From Gordonia heveisoli (GTDB lineage Bacteria; Actinomycetota; Actinomycetes; Mycobacteriales; Mycobacteriaceae), in contig NZ_JASXSH010000001.1 of NCBI RefSeq assembly GCF_030315745.1, positions 124,001-188,000 of the forward strand: a DNA stretch of 64,000 bases, read 5' to 3'. Shown here one piece after another: positions 1-9,165 of this stretch (position 1 is its first letter; each line of letters starts with the position of its first letter). The notes beneath the pieces are model-generated. The model saw only the letters and a program-made list of their open reading frames with translations, had not been told where the DNA came from and searched no databases. The translations under genes and the position numbers were made by a program.

Positions 1-456
1 TCCAACCAGGCCGACAAAGCCGATCACTACAAGGGTCTGCTCAAGCTCGGCGGCTTCTGGCTACCGCTGATCCTCGGCATCCTCGGTGCGCTGATGATCA
101 TCGCCTGGGCGCTGATCGTGTGGCGCGGCAGCCGGAACACCCGCGACGACGATCCCGGCAACGGCGGCGGCGGAAACGGTGACGACGGGGGTCCCTTCGG
201 TCCCGACGCCGACAACTCGCCGACGCGGATCGTCGACACCCCGGAGGCAGCCGCCCCGACCAGTGTCATCGATACCGGCGAGCCCGCATCGGACACCGGT
301 GCGCGCCCGGCCGATCCGTGGGAACGTCCGACCGAGCAGATCCCGCGGGTGGCACCTCAGTCCGCGGGCGACGAATTCGGTCCGGTCTCCAGGCCTGCGG
401 ACGATTCCGCGGCGCAGACCTACCGGCATCGTTCGGTCCCACCGCCCGGGGAGTGA
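1..456 (+). CDS. Membrane protein, C-terminal part (5' end outside window)
   Basis: The reading frame is open from base 1 and stops at 454-456, giving 151 visible residues; the start lies left of the window. Residues about 18-44 form one hydrophobic helix ending in WRGSR, which is a stop-transfer pattern. After it comes a low-complexity hydrophilic tail rich in Gly, Asp, Pro and Thr (a GGGG run, then DTPEAAAPT and DTGEPASDTG), probably disordered. An extracytoplasmic domain anchored by a single C-terminal helix would fit, as in actinobacterial DUF3068/PorA-family proteins. That family assignment is a guess, because the diagnostic domain is not visible. Confidence 0.6.
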   Translation, partial: SNQADKADHYKGLLKLGGFWLPLILGILGALMIIAWALIVWRGSRNTRDDDPGNGGGGNGDDGGPFGPDADNSPTRIVDTPEAAAPTSVIDTGEPASDTGARPADPWERPTEQIPRVAPQSAGDEFGPVSRPADDSAAQTYRHRSVPPPGE

Positions 457-474
457 TCGCAGCGCCCGGCTGAC

Positions 475-534
475 CGCATACGACGACGCCCCCGGCAGTC
501 CTCATCAGGACCGCCGGGGGCGTCGTCGTATGCG
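475..534 (+). terminator. Large perfect hairpin after the leading gene
   Basis: Arms 475-496 and 513-534 are perfect 22-nt reverse complements. The 16-nt loop carries a further inner 5-bp pairing (498-502 with 507-511). The hairpin begins 18 nt after the stop codon at 454-456 and has no strong U-tract, which is common in actinobacterial terminators. Confidence 0.75.
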
Positions 535-581
535 TTGCTGAATGTCGTATGCGTTGCTGAATGTCGTCTGCCTTGTTGATT
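525..581. repeat. Three tandem copies of a 19-bp unit
   Basis: The 19-mer gtcgtatgcgttgctgaat occupies 525-543 and is repeated exactly at 544-562. A third, degenerate copy (15 of 19 matches) occupies 563-581. The first unit starts inside the right arm of the neighbouring hairpin, so the array may have arisen by slippage at that structure. Confidence 0.85.
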
Positions 582-724
582 AGCGCCCAACTCCGAGCGG
601 AGCGTCCGGTACTCAACACTTCGAGGCCCCCGCTACCGGCTCCTACTCCTGCTCCTGCTCCGGACGCGAGCGTCACGAAGGCGCACACCACCCTCTGGCC
701 CGCCGACGCGGTGGCCCACATACG

Positions 725-760
725 CCAAGGGCCGGTGACCCGTAGGTCACCGGCCCTTGG
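725..760 (-). terminator. Hairpin terminator of the mycolyltransferase gene
   Basis: A perfect 16-bp stem (725-740 with 745-760) has a 4-nt loop and starts 27 nt beyond the stop of the minus-strand mycolyltransferase gene. GC-rich stem with tight loop; the placement supports termination on the minus strand. Confidence 0.8.
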
Positions 761-787
761 CTGATGAAACTGTGCGCTATCCGCGGA

Positions 788-1750
788 TCAGAAGAACGCG
801 GGGCGGAAGGTGGTGCGCCACGACTGCTTGAAGTCGGACTGCCAGTAATCCCACCAGTGCGTGCCGTCCGGGGTGATCCGGGTGGTCAGCTTGACGCCGG
901 GCACCAGCGCGACGCGGCCGATGTACAGCTGGCTGCTGGTGGACGCGGCCACCTCAAGCGGGATCATCTGCGCGAACTTGACCGGGTCGAAGTTCGGGGC
1001 GGTCGGGTTGACCGACGAATCGTACTTGCTGCCAACGCCGGTGCCCGCGGACACGTAGACGTAGTGGTTGGCGAGGTTGCCCGCGCTCAGGAACGGGTCG
1101 TTGGCGAACCACTGACCGGCCGGGTAGAAGCCCCACATGTTGAAGGGGTTGCCGCCCATCTCGGCGACCGAGGCCTGGATGCCCTGGGTGAAGCCGGGCA
1201 TGGTGACGGTCGGGTAGCCGCTGTAGGAGGCGACCGCCTGGTAGAAGCCGGGGTGCCGCGACGCGAGGTTCAGCGCCGAGGTGCCCGACATCGACAGGCC
1301 GGCGATGCCGTTGCGACGGTTGTCACTGCCGTGGTGCGAGGCCATGTAACGGGGCAGCTCACGAGTCAGGAAGGTCTCCCACCGGTTCAAGCCGAGTTTC
1401 GGGTCGACCTGCTCCCAGTCGGTGTAGAAGCTGCCGCCACCACCGAACGGGATCGCGACGTTGGTGCCCTTGCCGTTCATCCAGCGCGCGACGTCGGTGT
1501 TCTGCAGCCAGCCGCTGGTGTTGTTCGGGGCGCGCAGACCGTCGAGCAGGTACAGCGTCGGCTTTCCGCCGCCTCCGCCTGCCGAGACGATGCACACCGG
1601 GATGTTCTTGTGCATCGCGTTCGAGTGAACGTATTCAACAGTGCAGCCTCGGGCCGCGGCGGCCTCCGGTGCGACGGCCACCGTCGCACCCGACACGGCC
1701 ATCAGGCCTACGAGTCCGGCGACGAGGCGCTTACGGGCGCGTGTCAGCAT
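788..1750 (-). CDS. Secreted antigen-85-type mycolyltransferase/esterase
   Basis: The 320-residue product begins with a Sec signal peptide (basic MLTRARKR, hydrophobic core, AAA near residues 31-33). The rest is an alpha/beta-hydrolase of the antigen 85/FbpC family. The nucleophile motif GLSMSG places Ser153 at the elbow, and THWWDYW carries the catalytic His288. These enzymes move mycolic acids between trehalose and arabinogalactan in the envelope, so the gene ties the window to a mycolate-producing organism. Mature size (about 287 residues) is normal. The start is an ATG preceded by GAGGAA. It is a single gene with its own terminator; the acyl substrate range cannot be read from sequence. 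Confidence 0.93.
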   Translation of the reverse strand: MLTRARKRLVAGLVGLMAVSGATVAVAPEAAAARGCTVEYVHSNAMHKNIPVCIVSAGGGGGKPTLYLLDGLRAPNNTSGWLQNTDVARWMNGKGTNVAIPFGGGGSFYTDWEQVDPKLGLNRWETFLTRELPRYMASHHGSDNRRNGIAGLSMSGTSALNLASRHPGFYQAVASYSGYPTVTMPGFTQGIQASVAEMGGNPFNMWGFYPAGQWFANDPFLSAGNLANHYVYVSAGTGVGSKYDSSVNPTAPNFDPVKFAQMIPLEVAASTSSQLYIGRVALVPGVKLTTRITPDGTHWWDYWQSDFKQSWRTTFRPAFF

Positions 1751-2105
1751 TCGTCAATTCCTCACGGTGTTCGATTACCCGGGCAGGGGCATCACGCTTA
1801 CGAGAGCTTTCGTAGAGGGGATTGTATGGGTCCCCGACCGGGCGTGAACCCGTCGAGAGGCAGTGTAACGGCTCGATAACACTCCGGCAAAGGCTGTCGC
1901 GATGACCGGCGCCCGACCCGTAGCCGGATACGACGTACGGCCGACACAGCTGACCAGCATCGCGTCCCATACCCCGACGTCCGGTCCGGGCGGTCTGCGA
2001 TCACGTCGCGCCGCATCGGCAGCCGCCGCGATCTCTTCGTTATCCGATTGGGTGGCCAACGGTAATCGGCGGCCGACGAACGGCCCGGGGCTCTACTCTC
2101 GACGC
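1751..2105. other. Divergent promoter interval (355 bp)
   Basis: This lies between the start codons of the mycolyltransferase gene (minus) and the amidase gene (plus), so it must carry both promoters. The mycolyltransferase ribosome site GAGGAA lies just right of its start. Frames open across the interval show no recognisable domain. No clear operator was seen. Confidence 0.5.
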
Positions 2106-3592
2106 ATGGACGTCAGCGAGTATCTGGCCCACGATGCGACCGCCCTCGCCGGGCTCGTCTCCCGCGGCGAGGTGAGCGCCACCGAGTTGCTCGACGTCGC
2201 CCGGCAGCGCGCGCAGGCGGCCGACCCGACGATCAACGCGATCGTGCTGCGGATGGACGAGAGCGCCGACGCGCAGGCCGCCGATCCGCAGCTGGGCGGC
2301 CCATTCGCCGGGGTGCCGTTCCTGATCAAGGATCTGGCGCAGGAGTTCCGCGGGTACCCGACCTCCTACGGGTCGAGGTCGCGAGCCCGGCATATCGCAA
2401 CCGAACACGCGACGATCACCCAGCGGTTCCTCGACGCGGGCTTCGTCATCTTCGGAAAGACCAACACCCCCGAATTCGGCGCCAAGGGGATCACCGAGTC
2501 CGAGTTGTGGGGTCCCGCACGCAATCCGTGGAATCCCGACCACTCCCCGGCGGATCGTCGGGTGGCAGTGGCGCGGCGGTGGCCGCGGGCATCGTCCCGG
2601 CGGCCGGCGCGAACGACGGCGGCGGATCGATCCGCATCCCGGCGGCCTGCAACGGGCTGGTCGGCCTGAAACCCACCCGCGGGCTGGCGCCGTTCGGCCC
2701 GGCCACCGGGGAGTCGATGTTCGGCATGGCCGTGCAGGGCGCGCTCACCCGCACGGTGCGCGACGCCGCGGCCATCTACGACGCAGTGGTCGGCCCGACT
2801 CCGTCGTCGGTGTATCCGACCCCGACCCCGACGACCCCGTTCTCGACCGTCATCACCACCGCACCGCGCAGGCTGCGCATCGGGTTCCACATCGGTTCGG
2901 CGATCAACCCGAATCCGGATCCGGAGGCGGTGGCCGCGGTCACCAACACCGCACATCTCCTGGAGAGTCTCGGCCATCACGTCGAAGAGGTGTCCCAGCC
3001 TTATGACGATGCGGCGCTGGCCCGCGATTTCCTCACCATCTGGTTCGCGGTGGTGGCCACCGAGATCGACGAGGCCCGGAGGATGACCGGTGCACGGGAC
3101 AGCGATTTCGAGGCGGACACCCTCGCGGTCGGCGAGGTGGGCCGGGCGGCCGGGGTGGTCGCCGCCTTCACCGCCCTCAACAACGTCAACGAGTACGTGA
3201 CGTCGCTCGACGCCTTCCACGCCGACCATGACTTCCTGCTGACCCCGACGCTGGCCACCCCGCCACCGACGATCGGCTCGATGACGACGCCACGGTTGCT
3301 GCAGACCGTGTCGCGGGTGATCGCGAAGCTGCGTGGTGGCGCGTTGCTGTCGAAGGTCGGCATCCTGGACGACCTGATCACCGAGAATCTCGGTTGGGTG
3401 CCCTATACCCAGCTCGCGAATCTGACCGGACGACCGGCGATCAGCGTGCCGATGCACTGGACGGCCGCGGGCCTCCCGTTGGGTGTGCAGTTCGTCGGAC
3501 GCCTGGGTGCCGACGGCGACCTCCTCGCGCTGGCCGCACAGCTGGAACAGGCGCAGCCGTGGTTCCACCGGTACGCCGACATCCAGTACTGA
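2106..3592 (+). pseudogene. Amidase-signature hydrolase, disrupted by a single-base frameshift
   Basis: Two abutting frames encode one amidase-signature (GatA/6-aminohexanoate hydrolase-like) enzyme of about 495 residues. The first frame (from ATG 2106) has the catalytic Lys in VPFLIKDLA and reads [10 protein letters not shown]. The second continues at once with GGSSGGS (cis-Ser) and [10 protein letters not shown] (nucleophile Ser), and runs to the stop at 3590-3592. The junction is a run of four C at 2545-2548, where one base appears to be missing. All catalytic motifs survive on either side, so this is a very recent mutation or a sequencing error. Read literally, the first frame ends near 2669 without the Ser residues and would be inactive. 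Confidence 0.85.
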
Positions 3593-3687
3593 TCGCGGGA
3601 CGGTCGATCGGCGCCCGGCGATTCACCTGCATGCCGACCCGGGCAGATTAAGCTCGTTCCGACACCGGGTTGTGAAGGGGAGAATTC

Positions 3688-5355
3688 GTGACGCAGCAAC
3701 AGGCCGACGCGATCGTCGTCGGTGCGGGTCTGGCGGGTCTGGTCGCCACCTACGAACTGACCAAGGCCGGACGCCGGGTGATCGTCGTCGATCAGGAGAA
3801 CCGTAAGAATCTCGGCGCGCAGGCCTTCTGGTCGTTGGGCGGCCTGTTCCTGGTCGACTCCCCCGAGCAACGTCGGCTGGGTATCAAGGACTCCCCCGAA
3901 CTCGCACTGGCCGATTGGATGGGGTCGGCCGGTTTCGACCGCGAGGACGAGGATTTCTGGCCGCGGCAGTGGGCGCGCGCCTATGTCGACTTCGCGGCCG
4001 GCGAAAAGCGCCCTTACCTGCACGAACTCGGTCTCCGGTTCACCCCGTTGGTCGGCTGGGCCGAACGCGGCGGTGGTTTCGCCGACGGTCACGGCAATTC
4101 AGTCCCGCGGTTCCACCTGACGTGGGGCACCGGCCCGGAGGTGGTCCGCATCTTCGCCGAACCGGTGCTCGACGCGGAACGTCGCGGGCTGGTCGAGTTC
4201 CGCTTCCGTCATCAGGTCGACGAACTCCTCGTCGACGACGGTGCGGTGACCGGTGTGCGCGGTTCCCGCCTCGCCGACACCGACCTCGAGCGCGGGGTGG
4301 CATCGGACCGGAATGTGGTCGACGACTTCGAGATCCGGGCCGGCGCGGTGACCGTCACCACCGGCGGTATCGGCCACAACCACGATCTGATCCGCCAGAA
4401 TTGGCCGACCGAACGCCTGGGTCCGGCCCCGAAGAAGATGATCTCGGGCGTGCCCGCGCATGTCGACGGCCGGATGCTGGGGATCGCGGAGGCCGCGGGC
4501 GCGAGCCTGGTCAACCGGGATCGGATGTGGCACTACACCGAAGGCATTCACAACTGGGACCCGATCTGGCCCGATCACGCTATTCGTATCATCCCGGGGC
4601 CGTCGTCGCTGTGGCTGGACGCCAACGGAAATCGTTTGGCACCACCGAACTTCCCCGGCTTCGACACCAATTCGTCGATGCGCGAGATTCTTTCGACCGG
4701 CTATGACTACTCGTGGTTCATCCTCACCCAGACGATCATCGAGAAGGAATTCGCGCTGTCGGGTTCCGAACAGAACCCGGACATCACCGGAAAGGATCTG
4801 CGGTTCGCGGCGAAGAGCCGCCTGGCCAAGGGTGCACCGGGACCGATCGACGCGTTCAAACGCAATGGCACCGACTTCGTGGTCGCCGACAACCTGCCCG
4901 AGCTGGTGGCCGGGATGAACGCGATCAGTCCCGGACCCAAACTCGACCTTCAGCAGCTCGAACGGGTGATCTCCGCGCGTGACTCCCAAGTGGAGAACAA
5001 GTATTCCAAGGATGCGCAGATCATGGCGATCACCAACGCGCGACAATACTTCGGCGACAAGATCCTGCGTGCGGTCAAGCCGCATCGCCTGCTCGATCCC
5101 GCACACGGTCCGCTGATCGCCGTCCGCCTCAACATCCTGACCCGAAAGACGTTGGGCGGCTTGGAGACAAATCTCAACTCGCAGGTAATGCGGCCGGACG
5201 GCAGCGCCTTCGACGGCCTGTACGCGGCCGGTGAGGTGGCCGGCTTCGGCGGCGGCGGTGTCCACGGATACAACGCGCTCGAGGGCACATTCCTGGGCGG
5301 TTGCATCTTCTCCGGCCGGGCCGCGGGACGGGCTGTGGCGCAGGCACAGAAATAG
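3688..5355 (+). CDS. FAD-binding dehydrogenase (fumarate reductase/KstD-like flavoprotein)
   Basis: 555 residues. The N-terminus VVGAGLAGLVATYELTKAG is the dinucleotide-binding fold of FAD, and DQENRKNLGAQAFWS follows where the ribose-binding acid is expected. The C-terminus GGGGVHGYNALEGTFLGG is the second FAD-contact region of the succinate dehydrogenase/fumarate reductase flavoprotein and 3-ketosteroid dehydrogenase superfamily. It resembles the mycobacterial Rv0785-type FAD-binding dehydrogenases, whose substrate is not known to me. Start is GTG 3688 behind gaaggggag. It stands alone, 95 bp after the broken amidase and about 110 bp before the peroxidase gene. Confidence 0.85.
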   Translation: MTQQQADAIVVGAGLAGLVATYELTKAGRRVIVVDQENRKNLGAQAFWSLGGLFLVDSPEQRRLGIKDSPELALADWMGSAGFDREDEDFWPRQWARAYVDFAAGEKRPYLHELGLRFTPLVGWAERGGGFADGHGNSVPRFHLTWGTGPEVVRIFAEPVLDAERRGLVEFRFRHQVDELLVDDGAVTGVRGSRLADTDLERGVASDRNVVDDFEIRAGAVTVTTGGIGHNHDLIRQNWPTERLGPAPKKMISGVPAHVDGRMLGIAEAAGASLVNRDRMWHYTEGIHNWDPIWPDHAIRIIPGPSSLWLDANGNRLAPPNFPGFDTNSSMREILSTGYDYSWFILTQTIIEKEFALSGSEQNPDITGKDLRFAAKSRLAKGAPGPIDAFKRNGTDFVVADNLPELVAGMNAISPGPKLDLQQLERVISARDSQVENKYSKDAQIMAITNARQYFGDKILRAVKPHRLLDPAHGPLIAVRLNILTRKTLGGLETNLNSQVMRPDGSAFDGLYAAGEVAGFGGGGVHGYNALEGTFLGGCIFSGRAAGRAVAQAQK

Positions 5356-5468
5356 CCTGCGTGGCGACCCGACCGTAGCGCGGTAGCGAAAAGGGTTGCC
5401 TGACCTCAGTATTCATGTTGAGACACAGCTCACCCCGAGGGCGCCGACAACCCGATACAGTGGATGTC

Positions 5469-6476
5469 GTGTCCGTGCCGCAGACGATCCTGACAAGGAA
5501 GACCAGATCGGCGATCTTTCTGGTGCTCACCATCAACGATGACGGTGAGACCGCCGTTCGCGACGCACTCACCCAGATTTCCGGGTTGACCAGCGCAGTG
5601 TCCTCCCGCGCCCCTGAAGCTGCCCTGTCGACCATCGTCTCGATCGGCTCGGACGCGTGGGATCGTCTGTTCACCGGCCCCCGGCCGCGGTCGCTACGCC
5701 CGTTCGTCCCCTATGTCGGTGAGGTGCACACCGCGCCGGCCACCCCGGCCGACCTGCTGGTCCACATCAAATCCGATCAGCCCGACCTCTGTTTCGAGGT
5801 CGGCCGCAAGATCACCGGCCTACTGGGCGAGGCGGTGACGACCGTCGACGAGGTCCACGGTTTCCGCTACTTCGATCTGCGGGATCTGATCGGATTCGTC
5901 GACGGCACCGAGAACCCGGTCGGGCAGGCCGCGGTCGACGCGATCACCGTCGGCGACGAGGACCCCGATTTCACCGGTGGCAGTTATGTCGCGATCCAGC
6001 GCTACGTCACCGATCTCGATTCTTGGAACGCGCTCGGCGTCGAGGATCAGGAGAAGGCGATCGGCCGGACCAAACTCGACAACATCGAGATGTCCGACGA
6101 CGAAAAACCCGCCAACTCCCATATCGCCCTCAACGTCGTGGAGGACGCCGACGGCGAGGAGATCGACGTCGTCCGGGACAACATGCCCTACGGCGACGTA
6201 TCCGGCACCGGTGAGGCGGGCACCTTCTATATCGCCTACTCCGCGGGACCCGACGTCACCGAGGAGATGCTGCGCAAGATGTTCGTCGGCGAACCGGTCG
6301 GCAATTACGACCGTCTGCTGGATTTCACCACCGCGGTCACGGGAGCGCAGTTCTTCACCCCGACCGTCGACTTCCTCGCCGACCCGCCCCCGGCCCCCGA
6401 ATCCGACGACCCGCCGCCCACGCCGACACGTCACCGGCCGGCCGACGGTTCGCTGGGTATCGGCTCACTGCGCTGA
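5469..6476 (+). CDS. DyP-type haem peroxidase, encapsulin cargo (DypB class)
   Basis: From GTG 5469 the product has 335 residues. It closely follows the DypB pattern: GFVDGTEN with distal Asp145, proximal haem ligand His218 (NSHIALNV), and Arg236/Asn238 in VVRDNMPYG. The extreme C-terminus DGSLGIGSLR, after a Pro-rich linker (about 305-322), is the classic encapsulin cargo-loading peptide, so the enzyme should be packed inside the shell encoded 60 bp downstream. DypB enzymes use peroxide to oxidise dyes, Mn or phenolics. The start is chosen by homology. A TACAGT -10-like box at 5456-5461 would place transcription near 5469, so the mRNA may be leaderless. An in-frame upstream ATG at 5415 is less likely. 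Confidence 0.93.
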   Translation: MSVPQTILTRKTRSAIFLVLTINDDGETAVRDALTQISGLTSAVSSRAPEAALSTIVSIGSDAWDRLFTGPRPRSLRPFVPYVGEVHTAPATPADLLVHIKSDQPDLCFEVGRKITGLLGEAVTTVDEVHGFRYFDLRDLIGFVDGTENPVGQAAVDAITVGDEDPDFTGGSYVAIQRYVTDLDSWNALGVEDQEKAIGRTKLDNIEMSDDEKPANSHIALNVVEDADGEEIDVVRDNMPYGDVSGTGEAGTFYIAYSAGPDVTEEMLRKMFVGEPVGNYDRLLDFTTAVTGAQFFTPTVDFLADPPPAPESDDPPPTPTRHRPADGSLGIGSLR

Positions 6477-6536
6477 CCCCCGGCCACTCGGACACCCACC
6501 GACCACCAAGCACCAGACGAACGAGGAGAGACAGCA

Positions 6537-7340
6537 ATGAACAATCTGCATCGCGAGCTCGCACCGATCTCGGACGCCGCCTGGGAGGCCATCGAGGAGG
6601 AGGCCGGCCGCTCCTTCAAACGCAACAGCGCCGGCCGACGGCTCGTCGACGTCAAGGGTCCGCTCGGGTTGGACACCTCGTCGGTGACGCTCGGACATCG
6701 CACCAAGATCGACTCGCCGGCCGACGGCATCACGGCCTTCACCCGGCGCACCCAGCCCCTCGTCGAGCTGAAGGTGCCGTTCACGGTGACGCGGGAGGCC
6801 ATCGACGACGTCGATCGCGGCGCGCAGGACTCCGATTGGGATCCGGTCGTCGACGCCGCACGCCAACTCGCGCTCGCCGAGGACCGGGCCATCTTCGAGG
6901 GCTACGCCGCGGCGAACATCTCCGGTATCCGTGCCGAGGCATCCGCGGCCCCCATCACCCTGCCCACCGACGTCCGTGACTATCCCGAGGCGATCAGCCA
7001 GGCCTTGAGCACTCTCAAACTGGCCTCGGTCGACGGCCCGTATTCAGTGGCGTTGTCGGCGGATGTGTATTCACTGGTCAACGAGACGTCGAATCACGGC
7101 TACCCGATTCGTGAGCACATCCAGCGACTGCTCGACGGCAACATCGTCTGGGCCCCCGCCATCACCGGCGCCTTCGTACTGTCCACCCGCGGCGGCGACT
7201 TCGAGCTCACCATCGGCCAGGACGTGTCGATCGGCTACGACTCCCACGACGGCGATGTCGTCAACCTGTATTTCCAGGAGTCATTCACCTTCCTCACCTA
7301 CACCGGCGAAGCCGCAGTGCCGCTGCTGCCCGCGACGTAA
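6537..7340 (+). CDS. Encapsulin shell protein (family 1, HK97 fold)
   Basis: 267 residues, the usual size for a T=1 encapsulin (60 subunits, about 24 nm). The family N-terminus MNNLHRELAPISDAAWEAI forms the cargo-binding inner face. Next come the E-loop region (VDVKGPLGLDTSSV) and the C-terminal axial domain ending DVVNLYFQESFTFLTYTGEAAVPL. Strong ribosome site gaggaga ahead of ATG 6537. It forms a two-gene operon with the DyP gene 60 bp upstream, whose C-terminal tail is the matching targeting peptide. The pair is a peroxidase nanocompartment, generally linked to oxidative stress in mycobacteria. Confidence 0.95.
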   Translation: MNNLHRELAPISDAAWEAIEEEAGRSFKRNSAGRRLVDVKGPLGLDTSSVTLGHRTKIDSPADGITAFTRRTQPLVELKVPFTVTREAIDDVDRGAQDSDWDPVVDAARQLALAEDRAIFEGYAAANISGIRAEASAAPITLPTDVRDYPEAISQALSTLKLASVDGPYSVALSADVYSLVNETSNHGYPIREHIQRLLDGNIVWAPAITGAFVLSTRGGDFELTIGQDVSIGYDSHDGDVVNLYFQESFTFLTYTGEAAVPLLPAT

Positions 7341-7431
7341 CCGGCACTCCGGGCGACGCCATCGCGACCAGCGGATAACCCGGTGGCGGTCGTCGCCCGG
7401 TTGGCGCTAGCGTCGACCAGGTGAGTGCCGC

Positions 7432-9165
7432 ATGCTGAACCGACTCATCCGCACCTATCTGGCGGGGTATCGCGCCTTCCTGACGCTGGTGGTGGCGCTG
7501 CAGTTGGTCGCCACTGCCGCGATGCTGTACCTGCCCACGCTGAACGCCGACATCATCGACAAGGGTGTGGCCCGCGGCGACACCGACTACATCCTGCGTA
7601 TCGGCGGCTGGATGCTGGCGGTGACCGTCGTGCAGGTCGTGTGTACGGTCGCCGCACAGTATTTCGGCGCGCAGGCCGCACTGGGCGCCGGGCGCGACAT
7701 CCGCGGCGACCTACTGCACCGGGTCAACACCTATTCGGCACGGGAGATCGGCACCTTCGGCGCACCCTCGTTGATCACCCGCACCACCAACGATGTCCAG
7801 CAGGTTCAGCTGTTGATCGTGATGAGCACCTCGATTCTGGTGATGGCCCCGATCATGTGCGTCGGCGGGATCCTGATGGGTATCCATGTCGCCCCCGGGC
7901 TGTCCTGGGTCCTCGTCGTCGCGGTACCGCTGCTCGGCCTGTTCATGGCCTTGATCATCGGCCGGATGATCCCGGCTTTCCGGGTGATGCAAGAACGGAT
8001 CGACAAGGTGAATCGGATTCTGCGGGAACAGATCACCGGCATCCGGGTGGTGCGTGCATTCGTCCGCGAGCGCCATGAGATGCACCGTTTCGCCATCGCC
8101 AACGACGAACTGTCGGCGGCCACCCTGACGGTCGGCCGGATGATGGCATTGGCTTTCCCGGTGGTTCTCCTGATCACCAACCTGACAATCGTCGCGATCA
8201 TCTGGTTCGGCGGGCACGGCGTCGTCGACGGCAATGTCGAGATCGGTGCGCTGACCGCGATGATCAGCTATGTCATGCAGATTCTGATGGCGGTGATGAT
8301 GGCTTCCTTCCTGGCGATGATGGCCCCGCGCGCCGCGGTCTGCGCCGAACGCATCTGCGAGGTCCTCGACACCGAGACGTCGGTGCGACCCCCGCAGCGG
8401 CCGGTCGGCTTCGCGACCGCGCCGTCGACCATCTCGTTCCGGGCCGCCGAGTTCCGCTACCCGGGCGCCGACGACCCGGTGCTGCGCGACATCACCTTCG
8501 ACGCCCGACCTGGTACGACGACCGCGATCGTCGGTTCAACCGGATCGGGGAAGACGACGCTGCTCTCGCTGATTCCCCGGCTCGTCGACGCCACCGCGGG
8601 TGAGGTCCTCGTCGGTGGCACCGACGTCCGGGCACTGGACCCCGACGACCTGCGCGCCGCGATCGGGCTGGTCCCGCAACGTCCTTACCTGTTCTCCGGC
8701 ACGGTCGCGTCGAACATCCGGCACGGCAAACCCGACGCCACCGACGACGAGATCTGGGCGGCGCTGCGCATCGCGCAGGCCGAGGACTTCGTGACCCGTA
8801 TGCCCGAGGGCTTGGACAGTCCGATCGCGCAGGGCGGCACCACCGTGTCCGGCGGTCAGCGTCAGCGTCTGGCGATCGCGCGGGCGATCATCCGGCGGCC
8901 GGGTATCTATCTGTTCGACGACTCGTTCTCCGCGCTCGACCTGACCACCGACGCCCGGCTGCGCGCCGCACTCGCGCCGGTGACCGCCGATGCGGCCGTC
9001 GTCGTGGTGGCACAGCGTATCTCGACCATCGTGTCGGCCGACCAGATCGTCGTCCTCGATCAGGGGCGGATCGTCGGGCTCGGCCGCCATGCGGATCTGC
9101 TCGACGACTGCGCGACCTACGCCGAGATCGCGGCATCGCAGCTGGCCTTGGCGGAGGGATCATGA
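7432..9165 (+). CDS. ABC exporter half-transporter, degenerate ATPase site
   Basis: 577 residues: a six-helix exporter domain (about 1-300) and an ATPase domain (about 335-577). Walker A GSTGSGKTT is at 368-376 and the signature TVSGGQRQR near 471-479. Walker B (IYLFDDS, Asp496-Asp497) has Asp where the catalytic Glu belongs. That is typical of the non-hydrolysing site in heterodimeric exporters such as TM287/288. It overlaps the next gene by 4 bp (ATGA), so the two subunits are probably translated together. Substrate unknown; relatives include mycobacterial Rv1272c/Rv1273c-type lipid or drug exporters. The start lies 91 bp after the encapsulin stop. Confidence 0.9.
   Translation: MLNRLIRTYLAGYRAFLTLVVALQLVATAAMLYLPTLNADIIDKGVARGDTDYILRIGGWMLAVTVVQVVCTVAAQYFGAQAALGAGRDIRGDLLHRVNTYSAREIGTFGAPSLITRTTNDVQQVQLLIVMSTSILVMAPIMCVGGILMGIHVAPGLSWVLVVAVPLLGLFMALIIGRMIPAFRVMQERIDKVNRILREQITGIRVVRAFVRERHEMHRFAIANDELSAATLTVGRMMALAFPVVLLITNLTIVAIIWFGGHGVVDGNVEIGALTAMISYVMQILMAVMMASFLAMMAPRAAVCAERICEVLDTETSVRPPQRPVGFATAPSTISFRAAEFRYPGADDPVLRDITFDARPGTTTAIVGSTGSGKTTLLSLIPRLVDATAGEVLVGGTDVRALDPDDLRAAIGLVPQRPYLFSGTVASNIRHGKPDATDDEIWAALRIAQAEDFVTRMPEGLDSPIAQGGTTVSGGQRQRLAIARAIIRRPGIYLFDDSFSALDLTTDARLRAALAPVTADAAVVVVAQRISTIVSADQIVVLDQGRIVGLGRHADLLDDCATYAEIAASQLALAEGS

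Larger units (their letters stand above)
457..787. other. 331-bp gene-free interval with two hairpins and tandem repeats
   Basis: No convincing gene is present. The interval holds a 22-bp stem at 475-534, three tandem 19-bp units at 525-581, a (CTCCTG)-like low-complexity stretch near 641-660 and a 16-bp stem at 725-760. The hairpins lie just beyond the stops of the two converging genes, so the interval is mainly a termination zone. Confidence 0.7.

Noticed and set aside
525-581. Possible CRISPR array from the tandem 19-bp units
   Set aside because: Units abut with no spacers and are too few; no cas genes present.
561-764. Short proline-rich open frame in the first intergenic region
   Set aside because: Low complexity, no ribosome site, and it overlaps the repeat and terminator structures.
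764-1879. Long plus-strand open frame (371 codons) over the mycolyltransferase gene
   Set aside because: Antisense shadow of a well-supported gene; composition is Arg/Gly/Val-rich without any domain.
4099-5265. 388-codon minus-strand open frame inside the FAD dehydrogenase gene
   Set aside because: Antisense shadow of the flavoprotein; no start signal or domain.
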